DNA of 64,000 nt from CAXBES01 sp963974915 (GCA_963974915.1 CAXBES010000006.1:124001-188000); one strand, 5' to 3'. Counted from the first letter of the stretch, positions 7,720 to 17,650 are shown. Notes: generated by a model from the sequence alone, not told the origin. Numbers and translations are program-made.

Positions 7720-9555
7720 TTGCCCAGACGACCTCTTAAATCGATTACTGAAAAAGACAAAACGAGCATAAAAGACTCGTTTAAAGCTATGCGCACCATT
7801 CCAAGATTTTTTAGAGAGATCTGGAATTCTAGTCCGAAGCTTTCCTTTATAAATGGTTTGAGCAGACTCTTCAATGCTTTTACACCGGTGGTGATACTTT
7901 GGATAGGCAAATTAATAATCGATGAGATCATTCTTCAAATATCACTTGAAATTCCCGATTATACCACGCTTTGGACTTACGTAATCATAGAGTTTTCGGT
8001 GGTGATACTATCCGATCTTTTAGCACGGCTTACCAACTTAACCGATGGCTTATTGGGGGATCTTTATTCAAATATGTCTTCAGAAAAAATTATTCGGAAA
8101 ACGAACGAGCTCACCATGGAGCAGCTTGAAGATCCCGAATTCTACGATAAACTGGAGCGGGCACGTACTCAAACTAACAGTCGGGTAAATTTAATGAGCA
8201 ACGCCCTTAGTCAGGCAGAATCTACTATTTCAATAATCTCACTAATCATTGGCTTAATTTATTTTGAACCAATTTTAATTCTAATTTTAATTTTCAGTAT
8301 TGTCCCGTCGTTTATTAACGAAATAAAATTTAGCTCACATCGATATTCTTTGGCGAGAAGTTGGACAAGTGAGCGCAGGGAGCTTGATTACCTTCGTTAC
8401 ATAGGCGCTAATAATCAAACAGCCAAAGAGATAAAGCTATTCGGCTTAACCGATTTTATTGCAAAAAGATTCAAAAGCTTATCTGATAAATATTACGAAC
8501 TCAATAAAAAACTTTCTGTAAATCAGTCTATTTATGGCTTTGTTTTTAACATTATTGGTACGATTTCTTATTATGGCGCCTATGTTTTTATCATTTTTAG
8601 GGTATTGAGTGGTGTAATCACCCTGGGAGAATTGACCTTCTTATCCGGCTCCTTTAACAGGCTAAGGAACAATTTACAAGGCTTTTTTACGCGCTTTACA
8701 CGAATTTCGGAAAGTGCACTATATCTTCAGGATTACTTCGATTTTATAGATATAAATGTTGAAGAAACCCGAACCAAAGTAAATAAACTTCCCGACAAAA
8801 TTCTTGAGGGTTTTGAGTTTAAAAATGTTCATTTTGCGTATCCCGGGAGTGACAAAACGGTATTAAAAGGAGTAAGTTTTAAGCTTAAAGCTGGAGAAAA
8901 AATGGGTTTTGTAGGACAAAATGGAGCGGGAAAAACCACATTGATAAAGCTTATTCTAAGGTTTTATGAGCCAACAGAAGGTGAGATTTTGTTAGATGGC
9001 ATTAATATTAATACTTTCGATAAGGATAAATACAGACATAGATTCGGAGTTATTTTTCAGGATTTCTTCCGTTACGAATTCAGTATTAGGGAAAATATCG
9101 CTGTAGGAAACATAGCCGAATTATTCAATGATGAAAAAATAAATTACGCTGCTTCAAAAAGTTTAGCCAATGAAATAATTTCAGAAATGACTAAAGGGCT
9201 CGACCAACAACTGGGAAGAAGGTTTGCTAAAGGGAAAGAGTTAAGTGGTGGCCAATGGCAAAAAATTGCATTAGCTAGAGCTTATATGAAAGATGCGGAT
9301 ATAATGATCTTGGATGAACCTACATCGGCTCTTGACGCACAAGCAGAATACGATGTATTTGAACGATTTATTGGTTTAACGGAAGGCAAAACCAGTATCA
9401 TCATTTCTCATAGGTTTAGTACGGTTAGAATGGCAGATAGGATATTGGTTCTGCAAGAAGGAAAGGTACTTGAACTTGGTACTCACCAAGAACTTATGGA
9501 TTCTCCCAAGCTATATGCCGAACTTTTTAAACTGCAAGCTCAGGGTTATAATTAA
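7720..9555 (+). CDS. ABC exporter, fused transmembrane and ATP-binding domains
   Basis: A 611-residue half-transporter. A six-helix transmembrane domain occupies about residues 40-340. The nucleotide-binding domain follows with Walker A GQNGAGKTT, the Q-loop, signature LSGGQWQKIALARA, Walker B DIMILDEPTSALD and the H-loop SHRF. Domain order TMD-NBD is that of type IV exporters (MsbA/MdlB class). The longest frame begins with TTG at 7720, directly after an in-frame TAG at 7699-7701. The first ATG is 23 codons later (7789), and the residues between are Lys/Arg-rich, so the start is uncertain. Substrate unknown. Confidence 0.92.
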   Translation: MPRRPLKSITEKDKTSIKDSFKAMRTIPRFFREIWNSSPKLSFINGLSRLFNAFTPVVILWIGKLIIDEIILQISLEIPDYTTLWTYVIIEFSVVILSDLLARLTNLTDGLLGDLYSNMSSEKIIRKTNELTMEQLEDPEFYDKLERARTQTNSRVNLMSNALSQAESTISIISLIIGLIYFEPILILILIFSIVPSFINEIKFSSHRYSLARSWTSERRELDYLRYIGANNQTAKEIKLFGLTDFIAKRFKSLSDKYYELNKKLSVNQSIYGFVFNIIGTISYYGAYVFIIFRVLSGVITLGELTFLSGSFNRLRNNLQGFFTRFTRISESALYLQDYFDFIDINVEETRTKVNKLPDKILEGFEFKNVHFAYPGSDKTVLKGVSFKLKAGEKMGFVGQNGAGKTTLIKLILRFYEPTEGEILLDGININTFDKDKYRHRFGVIFQDFFRYEFSIRENIAVGNIAELFNDEKINYAASKSLANEIISEMTKGLDQQLGRRFAKGKELSGGQWQKIALARAYMKDADIMILDEPTSALDAQAEYDVFERFIGLTEGKTSIIISHRFSTVRMADRILVLQEGKVLELGTHQELMDSPKLYAELFKLQAQGYN

Positions 9556-9592
9556 AATTGATACATTTATTCTTTAACCAATATTATAAAAA

Positions 9593-10051
9593 ATGCAATC
9601 GGCAGCGAAAACACCCCAACAATATATTGAAGAATTACCGGAAGAAAGAAAAGAAGTTATTTCTAAACTGAGGCAAACCGTGATCGATAATCTTCCAGAG
9701 GGTTTCAAAGAAACCATGGGTTATGGTATGCTGGCTTATATAGTGCCATTTTCTGCATACCCGGACGGATATCACTGCGATCCAAAAACTCCCTTACCTT
9801 TTTTAAATATTGCATCACAAAAAAACCACATCGCCATTTATCATTCGGGGATATATAGCGATCCTGAACTTTTAGAATGGTTTACAACAGAGTATCCAAA
9901 ACATGTTACCGGCAAACTCGATATGGGTAAAAGCTGTATTCGTTTTAAAAACCCCAAAAAGATTCCGTTTAAACTTCTGGGCGAATTATTCACGAAAATG
10001 ACGGTAGAAGATTGGATAAAACGCTATGAGAGTGTGATAAAAAACCGATGA
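9593..10051 (+). CDS. DUF1801 (YdhG-like) domain protein
   Basis: A 152-residue soluble protein with the DUF1801 pattern: TPQQYIEELPEERKE at the N-terminus, then GFKETMGYGMLAY and a C-terminal MGKSCIRFKNPKKIP. The domain has a steroidogenic-acute-regulatory-unrelated alpha/beta fold and is of unknown biochemical role. The gene lies 37 bp after the ABC exporter and overlaps the DUF1853 gene by 4 nt (ATGA), so at least these two are coupled. Confidence 0.9.
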   Translation: MQSAAKTPQQYIEELPEERKEVISKLRQTVIDNLPEGFKETMGYGMLAYIVPFSAYPDGYHCDPKTPLPFLNIASQKNHIAIYHSGIYSDPELLEWFTTEYPKHVTGKLDMGKSCIRFKNPKKIPFKLLGELFTKMTVEDWIKRYESVIKNR

Positions 10052-10890
10052 AGTATTCAGATTTCGTTTTTAATTATTTTCTGAAATGCCCTGAGCTTGA
10101 TATAACCTCCTTGCTAAAAGTTTCTCCCGACTTAAATCTAGAGCCGTTTCCGTATACTTCTTTTATTACTTCTGAAGAAACCTCAAACTTGAGTGAGCTT
10201 TCTATCAAGATAAACAATATGCTAGGCAAACAGGCGGAAGCGTGTTTTGAAGCTTATTTAGAGAATTGTGATCGATATCACAAACTTGTTTCTAATATTC
10301 AAATTAATGGAGCGCAAAGTACCATAGGGGAATTAGATTATATTATTTACGATAAAGATTTAAAAGAACTGGTGCATATTGAATTGGCTTGTAAGTTCTA
10401 CTTGTTCGATAACAGAGCATCCGGGATGGGATTAAAAAACTGGAAAGGTCCCAATTTAAAAGATTCGTTATACGATAAACTACTTAAATTAAAAAACCAT
10501 CAGTTCCCCCTTTTATTGGCTTCAGAAACAATAGATGTACTAAGCACTTTAGGGATCGACCCTGGTAACATTCAGCAACAGCTATGTTTAAAAACTTTTC
10601 TTTTTATTCCGAAGGGATTTCAGAAAGAACACTTAAATGAATCTTACAGAAGCTGTGTAGTGGGAACCTGGATGAATTACAGCGAATTTTTATCCGAAGA
10701 TGAAAGTGCTATATACGCAATACCAAATAAAAAAGAATGGTTAATTCCTCCAGAGAATATGGAGTCTTGGTATTCATTTTCAGAAGTAAAAAATTATATA
10801 AGTGATGCACTTTCAGCTAAAAGATCTCCCTTAGTATATAAAAAGAAGGCAACAAGTTTTAAAAGGTTCTTTGTGGTTTGGTGGAAATAA
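10048..10890 (+). CDS. DUF1853 family protein, possible PD-(D/E)xK-like fold
   Basis: A 280-residue protein that I place in DUF1853. The central stretch has GELDYIIYD, then HIELACKFYLF about 15 residues later. This acidic-strand then Glu-x-x-x-Lys arrangement resembles the core of the PD-(D/E)xK nuclease superfamily, though no nuclease activity is established. It starts inside the DUF1801 stop (ATGA at 10048-10051). The transcript ends at the hairpin immediately after its stop codon. Confidence 0.85.
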   Translation: MKYSDFVFNYFLKCPELDITSLLKVSPDLNLEPFPYTSFITSEETSNLSELSIKINNMLGKQAEACFEAYLENCDRYHKLVSNIQINGAQSTIGELDYIIYDKDLKELVHIELACKFYLFDNRASGMGLKNWKGPNLKDSLYDKLLKLKNHQFPLLLASETIDVLSTLGIDPGNIQQQLCLKTFLFIPKGFQKEHLNESYRSCVVGTWMNYSEFLSEDESAIYAIPNKKEWLIPPENMESWYSFSEVKNYISDALSAKRSPLVYKKKATSFKRFFVVWWK

Positions 10891-10923
10891 AAAACCGCAA
10901 GAAAAATAAATTTCCTGCGGTTT
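10891..10923. terminator. Bidirectional intrinsic terminator between convergent operons
   Basis: AAACCGCAAGAAA at the left and TTTCCTGCGGTTT at the right form a 13-bp stem with one internal mismatch around a short A-rich loop. It sits directly after the DUF1853 stop and 25 bp beyond the stop of the SusD-operon lipoprotein on the other strand, so it can serve both. Confidence 0.8.
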
Positions 10924-10947
10924 AGTTAGGCTAAAATTTTGTTTAAA

Positions 10948-11385
10948 TTAAGGCTTTAAACGTGCTCTTACTCCTACTTCCGAACCAGCTACATGACCGG
11001 CACCATCGGCAACTTTCAAGACGATAGCGCCATACTCAACCGGTAAATTTACATTTGTAACAGTAATTGTAAACTCGGCAGTTCGTGACCCTGCAGGGAC
11101 AACAAAACTAGCAGGAAGTGTATAATTAGCGGCATCGATCTCTGTAAGCTCAAGATTTGCTTCAACAGGGAAACTTCTGTCCTCTGAAGAGACATCACTT
11201 ACATAAACCTCGATTCCTTTTTCTTCAGAATCACCCGGATCAAGCGAAACGTTCTGACTTCCAACAGTACCGGTAAGTCCAACTACCGGTAACCGTTCTG
11301 TTTCATATTCGTCGTAATCTGTTTCACATGCCGTAAAAGCAACTAGTGAAACAAATGCTAGAATCAATATATATGTTTTTTTCAT
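10948..11385 (-). CDS. Small lipoprotein of the SusCD operon (Calx-beta/DUF1735-like)
   Basis: A 145-residue exported lipoprotein: signal peptide with the lipobox AFTAC, Cys at residue 20. The mature part has one beta-sandwich-like segment (FPVEANLELTEIDAANY, FVVPAGSRTAEFTITV) like the N-terminal Ig-like modules found in SusE/DUF1735-type surface proteins. It is the last gene of the susC-susD operon, 18 bp after susD. By analogy it is a surface-exposed accessory that helps capture the operon's substrate; the ligand is unknown. Confidence 0.78.
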   Translation of the reverse strand: MKKTYILILAFVSLVAFTACETDYDEYETERLPVVGLTGTVGSQNVSLDPGDSEEKGIEVYVSDVSSEDRSFPVEANLELTEIDAANYTLPASFVVPAGSRTAEFTITVTNVNLPVEYGAIVLKVADGAGHVAGSEVGVRARLKP

Positions 11386-11403
11386 AATAATAATTTTTAA
11401 AGA

Positions 11404-12831
11404 TTAATAACCAGGATTCTGAACCAAATTAGGGTTAGTATCAAGTGATGTTTGTGAGAAAGGCATCTGGAATTTAACATCCCCTGCTGGTAAAGATAAA
11501 TCGGCAGAAGGTGTTCCAGATCCATCAGCAAGATCACCTGTGTTAAGTCTTTCAACTCCTAATCCCCATCTCTTAAGATCTAAGAATCTTTGGTATTCGA
11601 AAGCGAACTCTAATCTTCTTTCTAAACGGATTGCATCTCTAAGAGCATTCCCTGTTTCTCCATCCGGTGGCGTAGTATAACGTTTTGTTCTTACTTCGTT
11701 AAGAGCAGCAAGCGCTAATGCCGGCTGATTAAGATTAAAATAAGCCTCGGCTCTGTTAAGGGCTGCTTCAGAAGCTCTTAAGATTTTGTAATCTACCTGA
11801 CCGTTATTCTGTCCTGCACGTCCAAAAAGTTTTCTGATGGCATTGAAATCTGATCCTCCATTGGAAGCATCAAAAATATAAGCTTCTTTTCTGATATCAT
11901 CTGCTGCATACAAATTTACTAATTCGAAAGACGCAACATATTCAGGAAGCAAAGCGTTAGTAGTTCCTTGAGCCCAAGTAATACCTATCTGATTTCCTAA
12001 TACTCCTGTTTCATTAGGGATAAAGAAAACAAGACCATCGCGATTAGAATCGTCCCAAATACCAACAAAATTATCTCTACTAGCAATAGATGCTGAAACT
12101 GCTTCAGCAGCATCGGCTGCAGCTTGCCATTGTCCCATATAAAGGTAAACTCTAGATAGTAAAATATTTACAGCATCACGCCCCATTCTACCATCAGGAT
12201 TATCCTGATTGATCGATAGAGCAGCATCAGTTAGATCTTGTACGATCATATTATATACATCTGCAACGTTGTCTCTTGCTGGTTCAATTTCAACATCTGC
12301 TGTAGTCACATAAGCAACACCAAGGCTACTGTTTGCATCTCCAGATTGTGTTGGAATTTTACCCCAAAAAGAAACTAAGTTAAAATGTCCCAATGCTCTA
12401 AGAGCTTTTGCCTCAGCAACAATATTATCCTTGTTCTCACCGGTGAAATCTTCAGCAAAAGCTAAAATTTGATTTGCACGGTAAATTAAGGAATAACAGT
12501 TAGTGTACATGGTAGTCATCGTAAGACTAGGATTGTAATCCCACTCATGTAGATACTGCTTAGTTCTACGTCCTGCCTGAGCTAAAGTCACGTTGTCTGC
12601 AAGTACATCGGGTGCACTTAACATTGAACCATTGTCACTTGAACCGTATATTCCACCTAAAGTAAGAGCAGAGTATGCACCACGAATGGCGTTTTCAAAA
12701 TCCTGTGCTGTATTAAAGGCATTGGCTGTTCCAAACGCATCGTAAGGAACTTGGTTTAAATCATCATCACAGGAAACTAGAGCTCCCATTAAGAAGATGA
12801 GTAATGTAAATTTTATATATATTCTTTTCAT
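11404..12831 (-). CDS. RagB/SusD family nutrient-binding outer-membrane lipoprotein
   Basis: A 475-residue surface lipoprotein with lipobox ALVSC (Cys 21). The N-terminal DDDLNQVPYDAF, the tetratricopeptide-like helices (AEAKALRALGHFNLV) and the C-terminal LDLKRWGLG followed by NPGY are SusD hallmarks. SusD proteins form a hinged lid over the SusC barrel and bind glycans or peptides. It lies 16 bp after susC. No glycoside hydrolase is nearby; the adjacent gene is an M28 peptidase, so a peptide or glycopeptide substrate is possible but not shown. Confidence 0.96.
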   Translation of the reverse strand: MKRIYIKFTLLIFLMGALVSCDDDLNQVPYDAFGTANAFNTAQDFENAIRGAYSALTLGGIYGSSDNGSMLSAPDVLADNVTLAQAGRRTKQYLHEWDYNPSLTMTTMYTNCYSLIYRANQILAFAEDFTGENKDNIVAEAKALRALGHFNLVSFWGKIPTQSGDANSSLGVAYVTTADVEIEPARDNVADVYNMIVQDLTDAALSINQDNPDGRMGRDAVNILLSRVYLYMGQWQAAADAAEAVSASIASRDNFVGIWDDSNRDGLVFFIPNETGVLGNQIGITWAQGTTNALLPEYVASFELVNLYAADDIRKEAYIFDASNGGSDFNAIRKLFGRAGQNNGQVDYKILRASEAALNRAEAYFNLNQPALALAALNEVRTKRYTTPPDGETGNALRDAIRLERRLEFAFEYQRFLDLKRWGLGVERLNTGDLADGSGTPSADLSLPAGDVKFQMPFSQTSLDTNPNLVQNPGY

Positions 12832-12847
12832 GATTATTTTTTTAAAA

Positions 12848-15800
12848 TTAGAAACTTACGTCAACTCCTACTTGATATGACTTTATATTAGGATAACTGT
12901 ATAACGTTAACTCACCTGGTGCTACAGAATTTGTAAATGAAATCGTTTCTCCTGAAGAAAGTCCAACTTCCGGATCTCCATAAAACTCAGTAAATGTCAA
13001 TAAGTTTTGACCAGTAGCATAAATTCTCAATCTACTAAAGAATGAATTCTCTAGAATCTGACTTGGGAATGTGTAAGATAAAGTTACATTTCTCATTCTA
13101 ATATAATCACCTTTCTCCAAGAATCTATCAGAGTTGACATTTGTAATTTCATCTTGGTATAAAGGACTAGGATGAACATCAGTATCTCCAGGTTGTTGCC
13201 AGTAGTTGAAGGCAGAAACTGCCTGGTTACTATCAACGTTTACACCATCAGAATTCAAGTTAGCACGAACCTGGTTATTGATCCAGTTTCCTGCCTTGAA
13301 TACGAAGTCTGTACGTAATCCCCAACCTTTGTACTTAAAGCTAGTGAAAAATCCACCTTCTTTATCGGCGATTGTAGATTTTCCTTGTAATACACGAGCA
13401 TCCTCTGCATCAACAAGATCTTGCTGGAATACAGCTTCACCATCTGCATTAAGATACATTGGTCTACCCGAATCCGGATCAACACCTGCATAACGCACTA
13501 AGTAGTGTTCGTTGATCATTGCTCCTTCACGATACAATATGTTGAACGCGTTTGTAGGTGCAACATCTTCTCCTTCAGGTAATCTCACGATCTCTGTATC
13601 AAGGAAGATAATGTTTCCTCCAAGAGTCCAGGTAAAGTCATTAGTTCTGAAAAGATCTGCCTGAAGCGAAAGTTCAAGACCTCTGTTTTCAATTTCTCCA
13701 AGGTTACCCTGAATCGATCCAACACCAGATTCGTCGGCTTTTGGGATATTAAATAAAAGGTCATCAGTATTTCTAATGAAATAATCTACAACCCCTCTTA
13801 CTCTGCTATTGAATAAGTTATATTCTAAACCGGCGTTAATCGTCGTAGTTGTTTCCCACTTTAATTCCGGGTTTTCAATGTTCTGTGGAATTGTAGCAGA
13901 ACCTCCTGGATATGCACCAAACTGAACAGTACCCTGAGCAGCGTAACGTGTTATCCCGGATCTGTTACCCACAGTACCGTAAGAACCTCTAAGTTTTAAA
14001 TCATCTACTGCATCAATATTGAAGAAATTTTCCTTTGCAATATTCCATCCAACACTTCCACTATAGAAAAGACCGTATTGATTGTCTGCTCCAAAGTTTG
14101 AAGATGCATCATAACGAACAGATCCAGAAAGTAAGTATCTCTCATCAAAGTCATAATCTGCAAACACACCATATGATACTAATGCCAATTTACTTCTTGT
14201 TGTATTGAAGTCGGTATTTTCGGCACCGTTGATTTGTGTTGAAAGTAACGGTGAAGGATATCCAATACTTCTTACTAAGTAACCATTGGTTTCATTGTAG
14301 TTATATTCGAATAAACCTAAAGCACTCAAATTATGACTATTCTTATCAAGATCGTACATAAGTCTGTTACTTACAGTAAGGTCGAATCTATATGTTCCTG
14401 TATCTAATTTATTTCCAGGAGTATCGGCGTTACCAATTAAACTATCCAGAATTCCACCCGGCTTAGAATAACCGTCTCTTCTGAAGTTTAAACTATTAAT
14501 AGAGGTGTTAAATCCATAACTCCAGTTATCTGAGAATCTAACAACTGCATCAACGTTTGCTAATAAGTTATTATTGATATCTCTTGATGGCTCAGATAAA
14601 AGTGCTCCTCTAACGTTAAAGGAAGTACTGGTAGGAGAATAAACAGGGTCTCCGTTTTCATCTAAAACCACATTTCCGAATTCATCCAAAACAAATTCTG
14701 TTTCGTATGGATTGTAGTCATACATCGCTCTAAATGGATTCTGAACATTGTTTCTATCTCTTGGCTCATCACTTGTAGAACGAGAGTAAGAAACATTCAA
14801 TCCTAATGAAAGCCATTCCTTGGCATCAAAATTTACATTCAATCGGGAATTAATTCTTTCGAATCCATCCAATTGATCAATAATTCCTGTATTTCTATCG
14901 TGACCAACAGAGAAGAAGTAATCTACATTTTCGGCTCCACCGGAGACCGAAACATTATTACTTTGAATCTCACCGTTTTTCAGCATAAGATCCTGCCAAT
15001 CTGTTTGGTTGTCAATTAAAAACTGACGCTCCGGACTTCCAGGCTCCGTAGTAACACCCGGTAGTGATGACGCAGCATTCAAACCAAGAGCATTCATTTC
15101 TGCCTCGTATTGTAATTTCTGCTCCGCATCCATAATATCGAAATTCGGATTTACTCTTGATACTGTTCCAAATCGTGAACTAAAGCTTACTACAGCATCT
15201 TTATTTCTGTTACCACTTTTAGTCGTAATCACTACAACACCATTTGCTCCTCTAGATCCATATCTAGCAGTCGTTGCAGCATCCTTCAAAATAGTAATGT
15301 TTTCAATATCTTCATTTGAGATACTTCCAAGGTCTTCTTCTCTAACAGTAGCACCATCCACTATATATAATGGAGAAGATGCACCAGCTGTTAAGGAACC
15401 TGTACCACGAATTCTCACAAATGCTCCTTGTCCCGGCTTACCATTCGCGGCAGTTACCTGAACCCCGGCAGCTTTACCTTGTAAAAGGTTATCAATACTA
15501 GTTGTTGCGGCGAGATCCGAAATTTCGGAAGCAGAAATAGAAACAACAGATGATGTTTGTACAGTTTGATTTCTCTGACTATACCCCGTAACCACAACTG
15601 TCTCTAACATCGCACCAGCGGCCATAGACACATCGATCGTGTTTGCTGCGCCTACCACTTTCTCCTGAGATTCAAAACCGACATAACTATAAACTAATGT
15701 CTGTCCAACGGTAGCACTAATTTGATAATTTCCATCGAAATCAGATTGTGTTCCTGTACTTGTACCTTTAATAATAACATTGGCACCTGGTAACGGAACT

Positions 15801-15904
15801 CCAACATCATCAGTGATGGTACCACTAATCTGTTTTTCTTGGGCTAATACTATAGTAATATTAAAAAACATTAGTAATAACCACTTAACGTAACTTTTTT
15901 TCAT
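12848..15904 (-). CDS. SusC/RagA family TonB-linked outer-membrane transporter
   Basis: A 1018-residue TonB-dependent transporter. After the signal peptide (cleaved near VLAQ) comes a carboxypeptidase-regulatory-like domain (ISGTITDDVGVPLPGANV, residues about 24-105). The plug follows with SIDNLLQGKAAGVQV, IRGTGSL, YIVDGA and RYGSRGANGVVVITTK, then a 22-strand barrel ending in an aromatic C-terminus (VSF). It energises import of the ligand captured by SusD. The 296-bp upstream region carries a large inverted repeat (15957-16045). Confidence 0.97.
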   Translation of the reverse strand: MKKSYVKWLLLMFFNITIVLAQEKQISGTITDDVGVPLPGANVIIKGTSTGTQSDFDGNYQISATVGQTLVYSYVGFESQEKVVGAANTIDVSMAAGAMLETVVVTGYSQRNQTVQTSSVVSISASEISDLAATTSIDNLLQGKAAGVQVTAANGKPGQGAFVRIRGTGSLTAGASSPLYIVDGATVREEDLGSISNEDIENITILKDAATTARYGSRGANGVVVITTKSGNRNKDAVVSFSSRFGTVSRVNPNFDIMDAEQKLQYEAEMNALGLNAASSLPGVTTEPGSPERQFLIDNQTDWQDLMLKNGEIQSNNVSVSGGAENVDYFFSVGHDRNTGIIDQLDGFERINSRLNVNFDAKEWLSLGLNVSYSRSTSDEPRDRNNVQNPFRAMYDYNPYETEFVLDEFGNVVLDENGDPVYSPTSTSFNVRGALLSEPSRDINNNLLANVDAVVRFSDNWSYGFNTSINSLNFRRDGYSKPGGILDSLIGNADTPGNKLDTGTYRFDLTVSNRLMYDLDKNSHNLSALGLFEYNYNETNGYLVRSIGYPSPLLSTQINGAENTDFNTTRSKLALVSYGVFADYDFDERYLLSGSVRYDASSNFGADNQYGLFYSGSVGWNIAKENFFNIDAVDDLKLRGSYGTVGNRSGITRYAAQGTVQFGAYPGGSATIPQNIENPELKWETTTTINAGLEYNLFNSRVRGVVDYFIRNTDDLLFNIPKADESGVGSIQGNLGEIENRGLELSLQADLFRTNDFTWTLGGNIIFLDTEIVRLPEGEDVAPTNAFNILYREGAMINEHYLVRYAGVDPDSGRPMYLNADGEAVFQQDLVDAEDARVLQGKSTIADKEGGFFTSFKYKGWGLRTDFVFKAGNWINNQVRANLNSDGVNVDSNQAVSAFNYWQQPGDTDVHPSPLYQDEITNVNSDRFLEKGDYIRMRNVTLSYTFPSQILENSFFSRLRIYATGQNLLTFTEFYGDPEVGLSSGETISFTNSVAPGELTLYSYPNIKSYQVGVDVSF

Positions 15905-15956
15905 GTGATTTTTTTAAGATTTATACTGAATTGTACTAATAGGTTATGAACAAAAA

Positions 15957-16045
15957 AAGCTTGATGTATTTTCGGCTAATATTTTTCATTTTTTTTCTTA
16001 AATCTATACTCTATATGATTATAATGTTAAGAATACATCAAGCTT
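15957..16045. promoter_or_regulatory. 14-bp perfect inverted repeat in the susC upstream region
   Basis: AAGCTTGATGTATT (15957-15970) is repeated as its exact reverse complement at 16032-16045, 61 bp apart, in the region upstream of susC. No T-tract follows on either strand, so it does not look like a terminator. It could be a paired operator allowing looping, or a long-range stem in the 5' leader of the susC transcript. Confidence 0.6.
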
Positions 16046-16104
16046 AATTTGATCGACGGCAAGATAAAAAAAAATTACTGAATAATTTTGAGCCAAATTG
16101 CGAT

Positions 16105-16145
16105 ATATGTTAAATTATCAAAACCTTAAGTTTTCTTTAACATAT
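16105..16145 (-). terminator. Hairpin downstream of the M28 peptidase (weak terminator candidate)
   Basis: ATATGTTAAA (16105-16114) pairs with TTTAACATAT (16136-16145), and inside it AAAAC pairs with GTTTT around CTTAA. It lies about 55 bp beyond the stop of the minus-strand peptidase gene. The stem is AT-rich, and on the minus strand the nearest T-run is some 30 nt further, so termination is uncertain. Confidence 0.4.
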
Positions 16146-16200
16146 TAAATAATCGTCAATATTTTTATCGGAATGTTATTAAATTAAAAACTACTCACTA

Positions 16201-17613
16201 TTAGTCTCTTATACTCGTGACCGTCATTGTGGGTAAATATTTATCCATTAAGTATACTAAACTGGTCATAGTAGCAGCTCCCAATTCTAGTTCTCGCTTG
16301 TTAACCGCATCGAAAGTATCATTTGCCGCGTGATGGTAATCGAAATATCGCTGTGAATCAGGTCTTAAACCCGCCAAAACAATAGATTCATCCTTTAACG
16401 GACCAATATCGGCTCCACTACCTCCTTTTTCGAAATAATGGATCAAATAAGGCTTAAACAGCGTTTCCCAGGACTTTATTTCTGCAAATTTCTCATCGTC
16501 ACAGTCAAATGAAAACCCTCTAGGCGTGAATCCACCCGAATCACTTTCTAAAGCAAATACGTGCTCCTCATTTTTTAGTTTTGCATTCTCCGCATATTGT
16601 CGCCCTCCACGTAAACCGTTCTCTTCATTCATAAATAACACCACTCTAATACTGTGTTTAGGTTTATAATTGATTTTCTTCAATATTCGCAACACCTCCA
16701 TAGACTGAACACAACCTGCACCGTCATCGTGGGCACCATCTCCCAGATCCCAGGAATCCAAATGACCTCCAACTACCATATATTTATTAGGATATGTACT
16801 CCCCGTTATTTCACCTATTACATTATAAGATTGAACATCGGGGAAGGTTTTACAGTTTTGTTTGAAATAGAATTTGAGGGTAGGAAGCAACTTTAAGGTA
16901 TTACTTAAAAAATCTGCTCCTTTCGTACTTATAGCGCACGCCGGAATTCTCTCACTTGCGGGAAGGTCTCCATAGCTCATTGCTCCGGTATGTGGAAAGT
17001 CGTCTTTTCTTAAACTCATGGATCTAACTACTATCCCTACGGCTCCAAATTTGGCCGCTTCCATAGCCCCAGAATACCGCTGATCTACACAACCTCCGTA
17101 GGCCTCAAAAGTATGAATAAGATCGGCTTTCATGGGTCTATTAAAAAATACGATCTTCCCTTCTATTCTTTCTCTTCCGTAGCGTGCCAAATCTTCTATA
17201 CTCTGAACTTCTACCACTTCAGCCTTTAAACCACCATCCGGCGTTGCAACCGACCCCCCTAAAGCGCAGATATTTGTAACACTCGTCTTACCCGGACCTG
17301 TCTCGATATACGCATATTCAGGAATACCACGTGTCCATTTTGGAACCATCACAGGTTCAAGCCAAACTTTGTCTAGCCCAAGCTTCTTTAATTCGGTTTC
17401 GGTATAATTCACTGCCTTTTCGGCATTAATACTTCCGGAGAGCCTTCCGCCAATATCATTAGATAAATGGTCTAACCAATCATAACTCTTACCATTTAAT
17501 AAAGACATATCGTAAATACTTCGTAGTGTAAGTGAATCGGTCATGGTTTCCGACTGCGAGAAGCTTTCCGAAGCAAAAAGAAAAATAAGTATCAAGAAAA
17601 GTGTATTTCTCAT
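16201..17613 (-). CDS. Secreted M28 metallopeptidase with PA domain (carboxypeptidase Q-like)
   Basis: A 470-residue exported peptidase with a signal peptide ending near SFSQ. A PA (protease-associated) insert spans about residues 125-250. The M28 zinc centre is visible: His284 and Asp286 in HLDSW, the bridging Asp in AHDDGAG (residues 294-300), the catalytic Glu in MNEENG (328-333), Asp358 in LESDSG and a late His in YHHAAND. Family members are di-zinc aminopeptidases or dipeptidases. It lies upstream of the SusC operon in the same orientation but is separated by about 300 bp, so co-transcription is not implied. Confidence 0.94.
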   Translation of the reverse strand: MRNTLFLILIFLFASESFSQSETMTDSLTLRSIYDMSLLNGKSYDWLDHLSNDIGGRLSGSINAEKAVNYTETELKKLGLDKVWLEPVMVPKWTRGIPEYAYIETGPGKTSVTNICALGGSVATPDGGLKAEVVEVQSIEDLARYGRERIEGKIVFFNRPMKADLIHTFEAYGGCVDQRYSGAMEAAKFGAVGIVVRSMSLRKDDFPHTGAMSYGDLPASERIPACAISTKGADFLSNTLKLLPTLKFYFKQNCKTFPDVQSYNVIGEITGSTYPNKYMVVGGHLDSWDLGDGAHDDGAGCVQSMEVLRILKKINYKPKHSIRVVLFMNEENGLRGGRQYAENAKLKNEEHVFALESDSGGFTPRGFSFDCDDEKFAEIKSWETLFKPYLIHYFEKGGSGADIGPLKDESIVLAGLRPDSQRYFDYHHAANDTFDAVNKRELELGAATMTSLVYLMDKYLPTMTVTSIRD

Positions 17614-17650
17614 TTGTTTGTTTATTATGTTCTGTTAATTCTGAAATAAA

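Noticed and set aside
7697..7722. TTG at 7720 as a secure start of the ABC exporter
   Set aside because: It is the longest frame, but a first ATG 23 codons later is also possible; the TTG is reported with the uncertainty stated rather than treated as settled.
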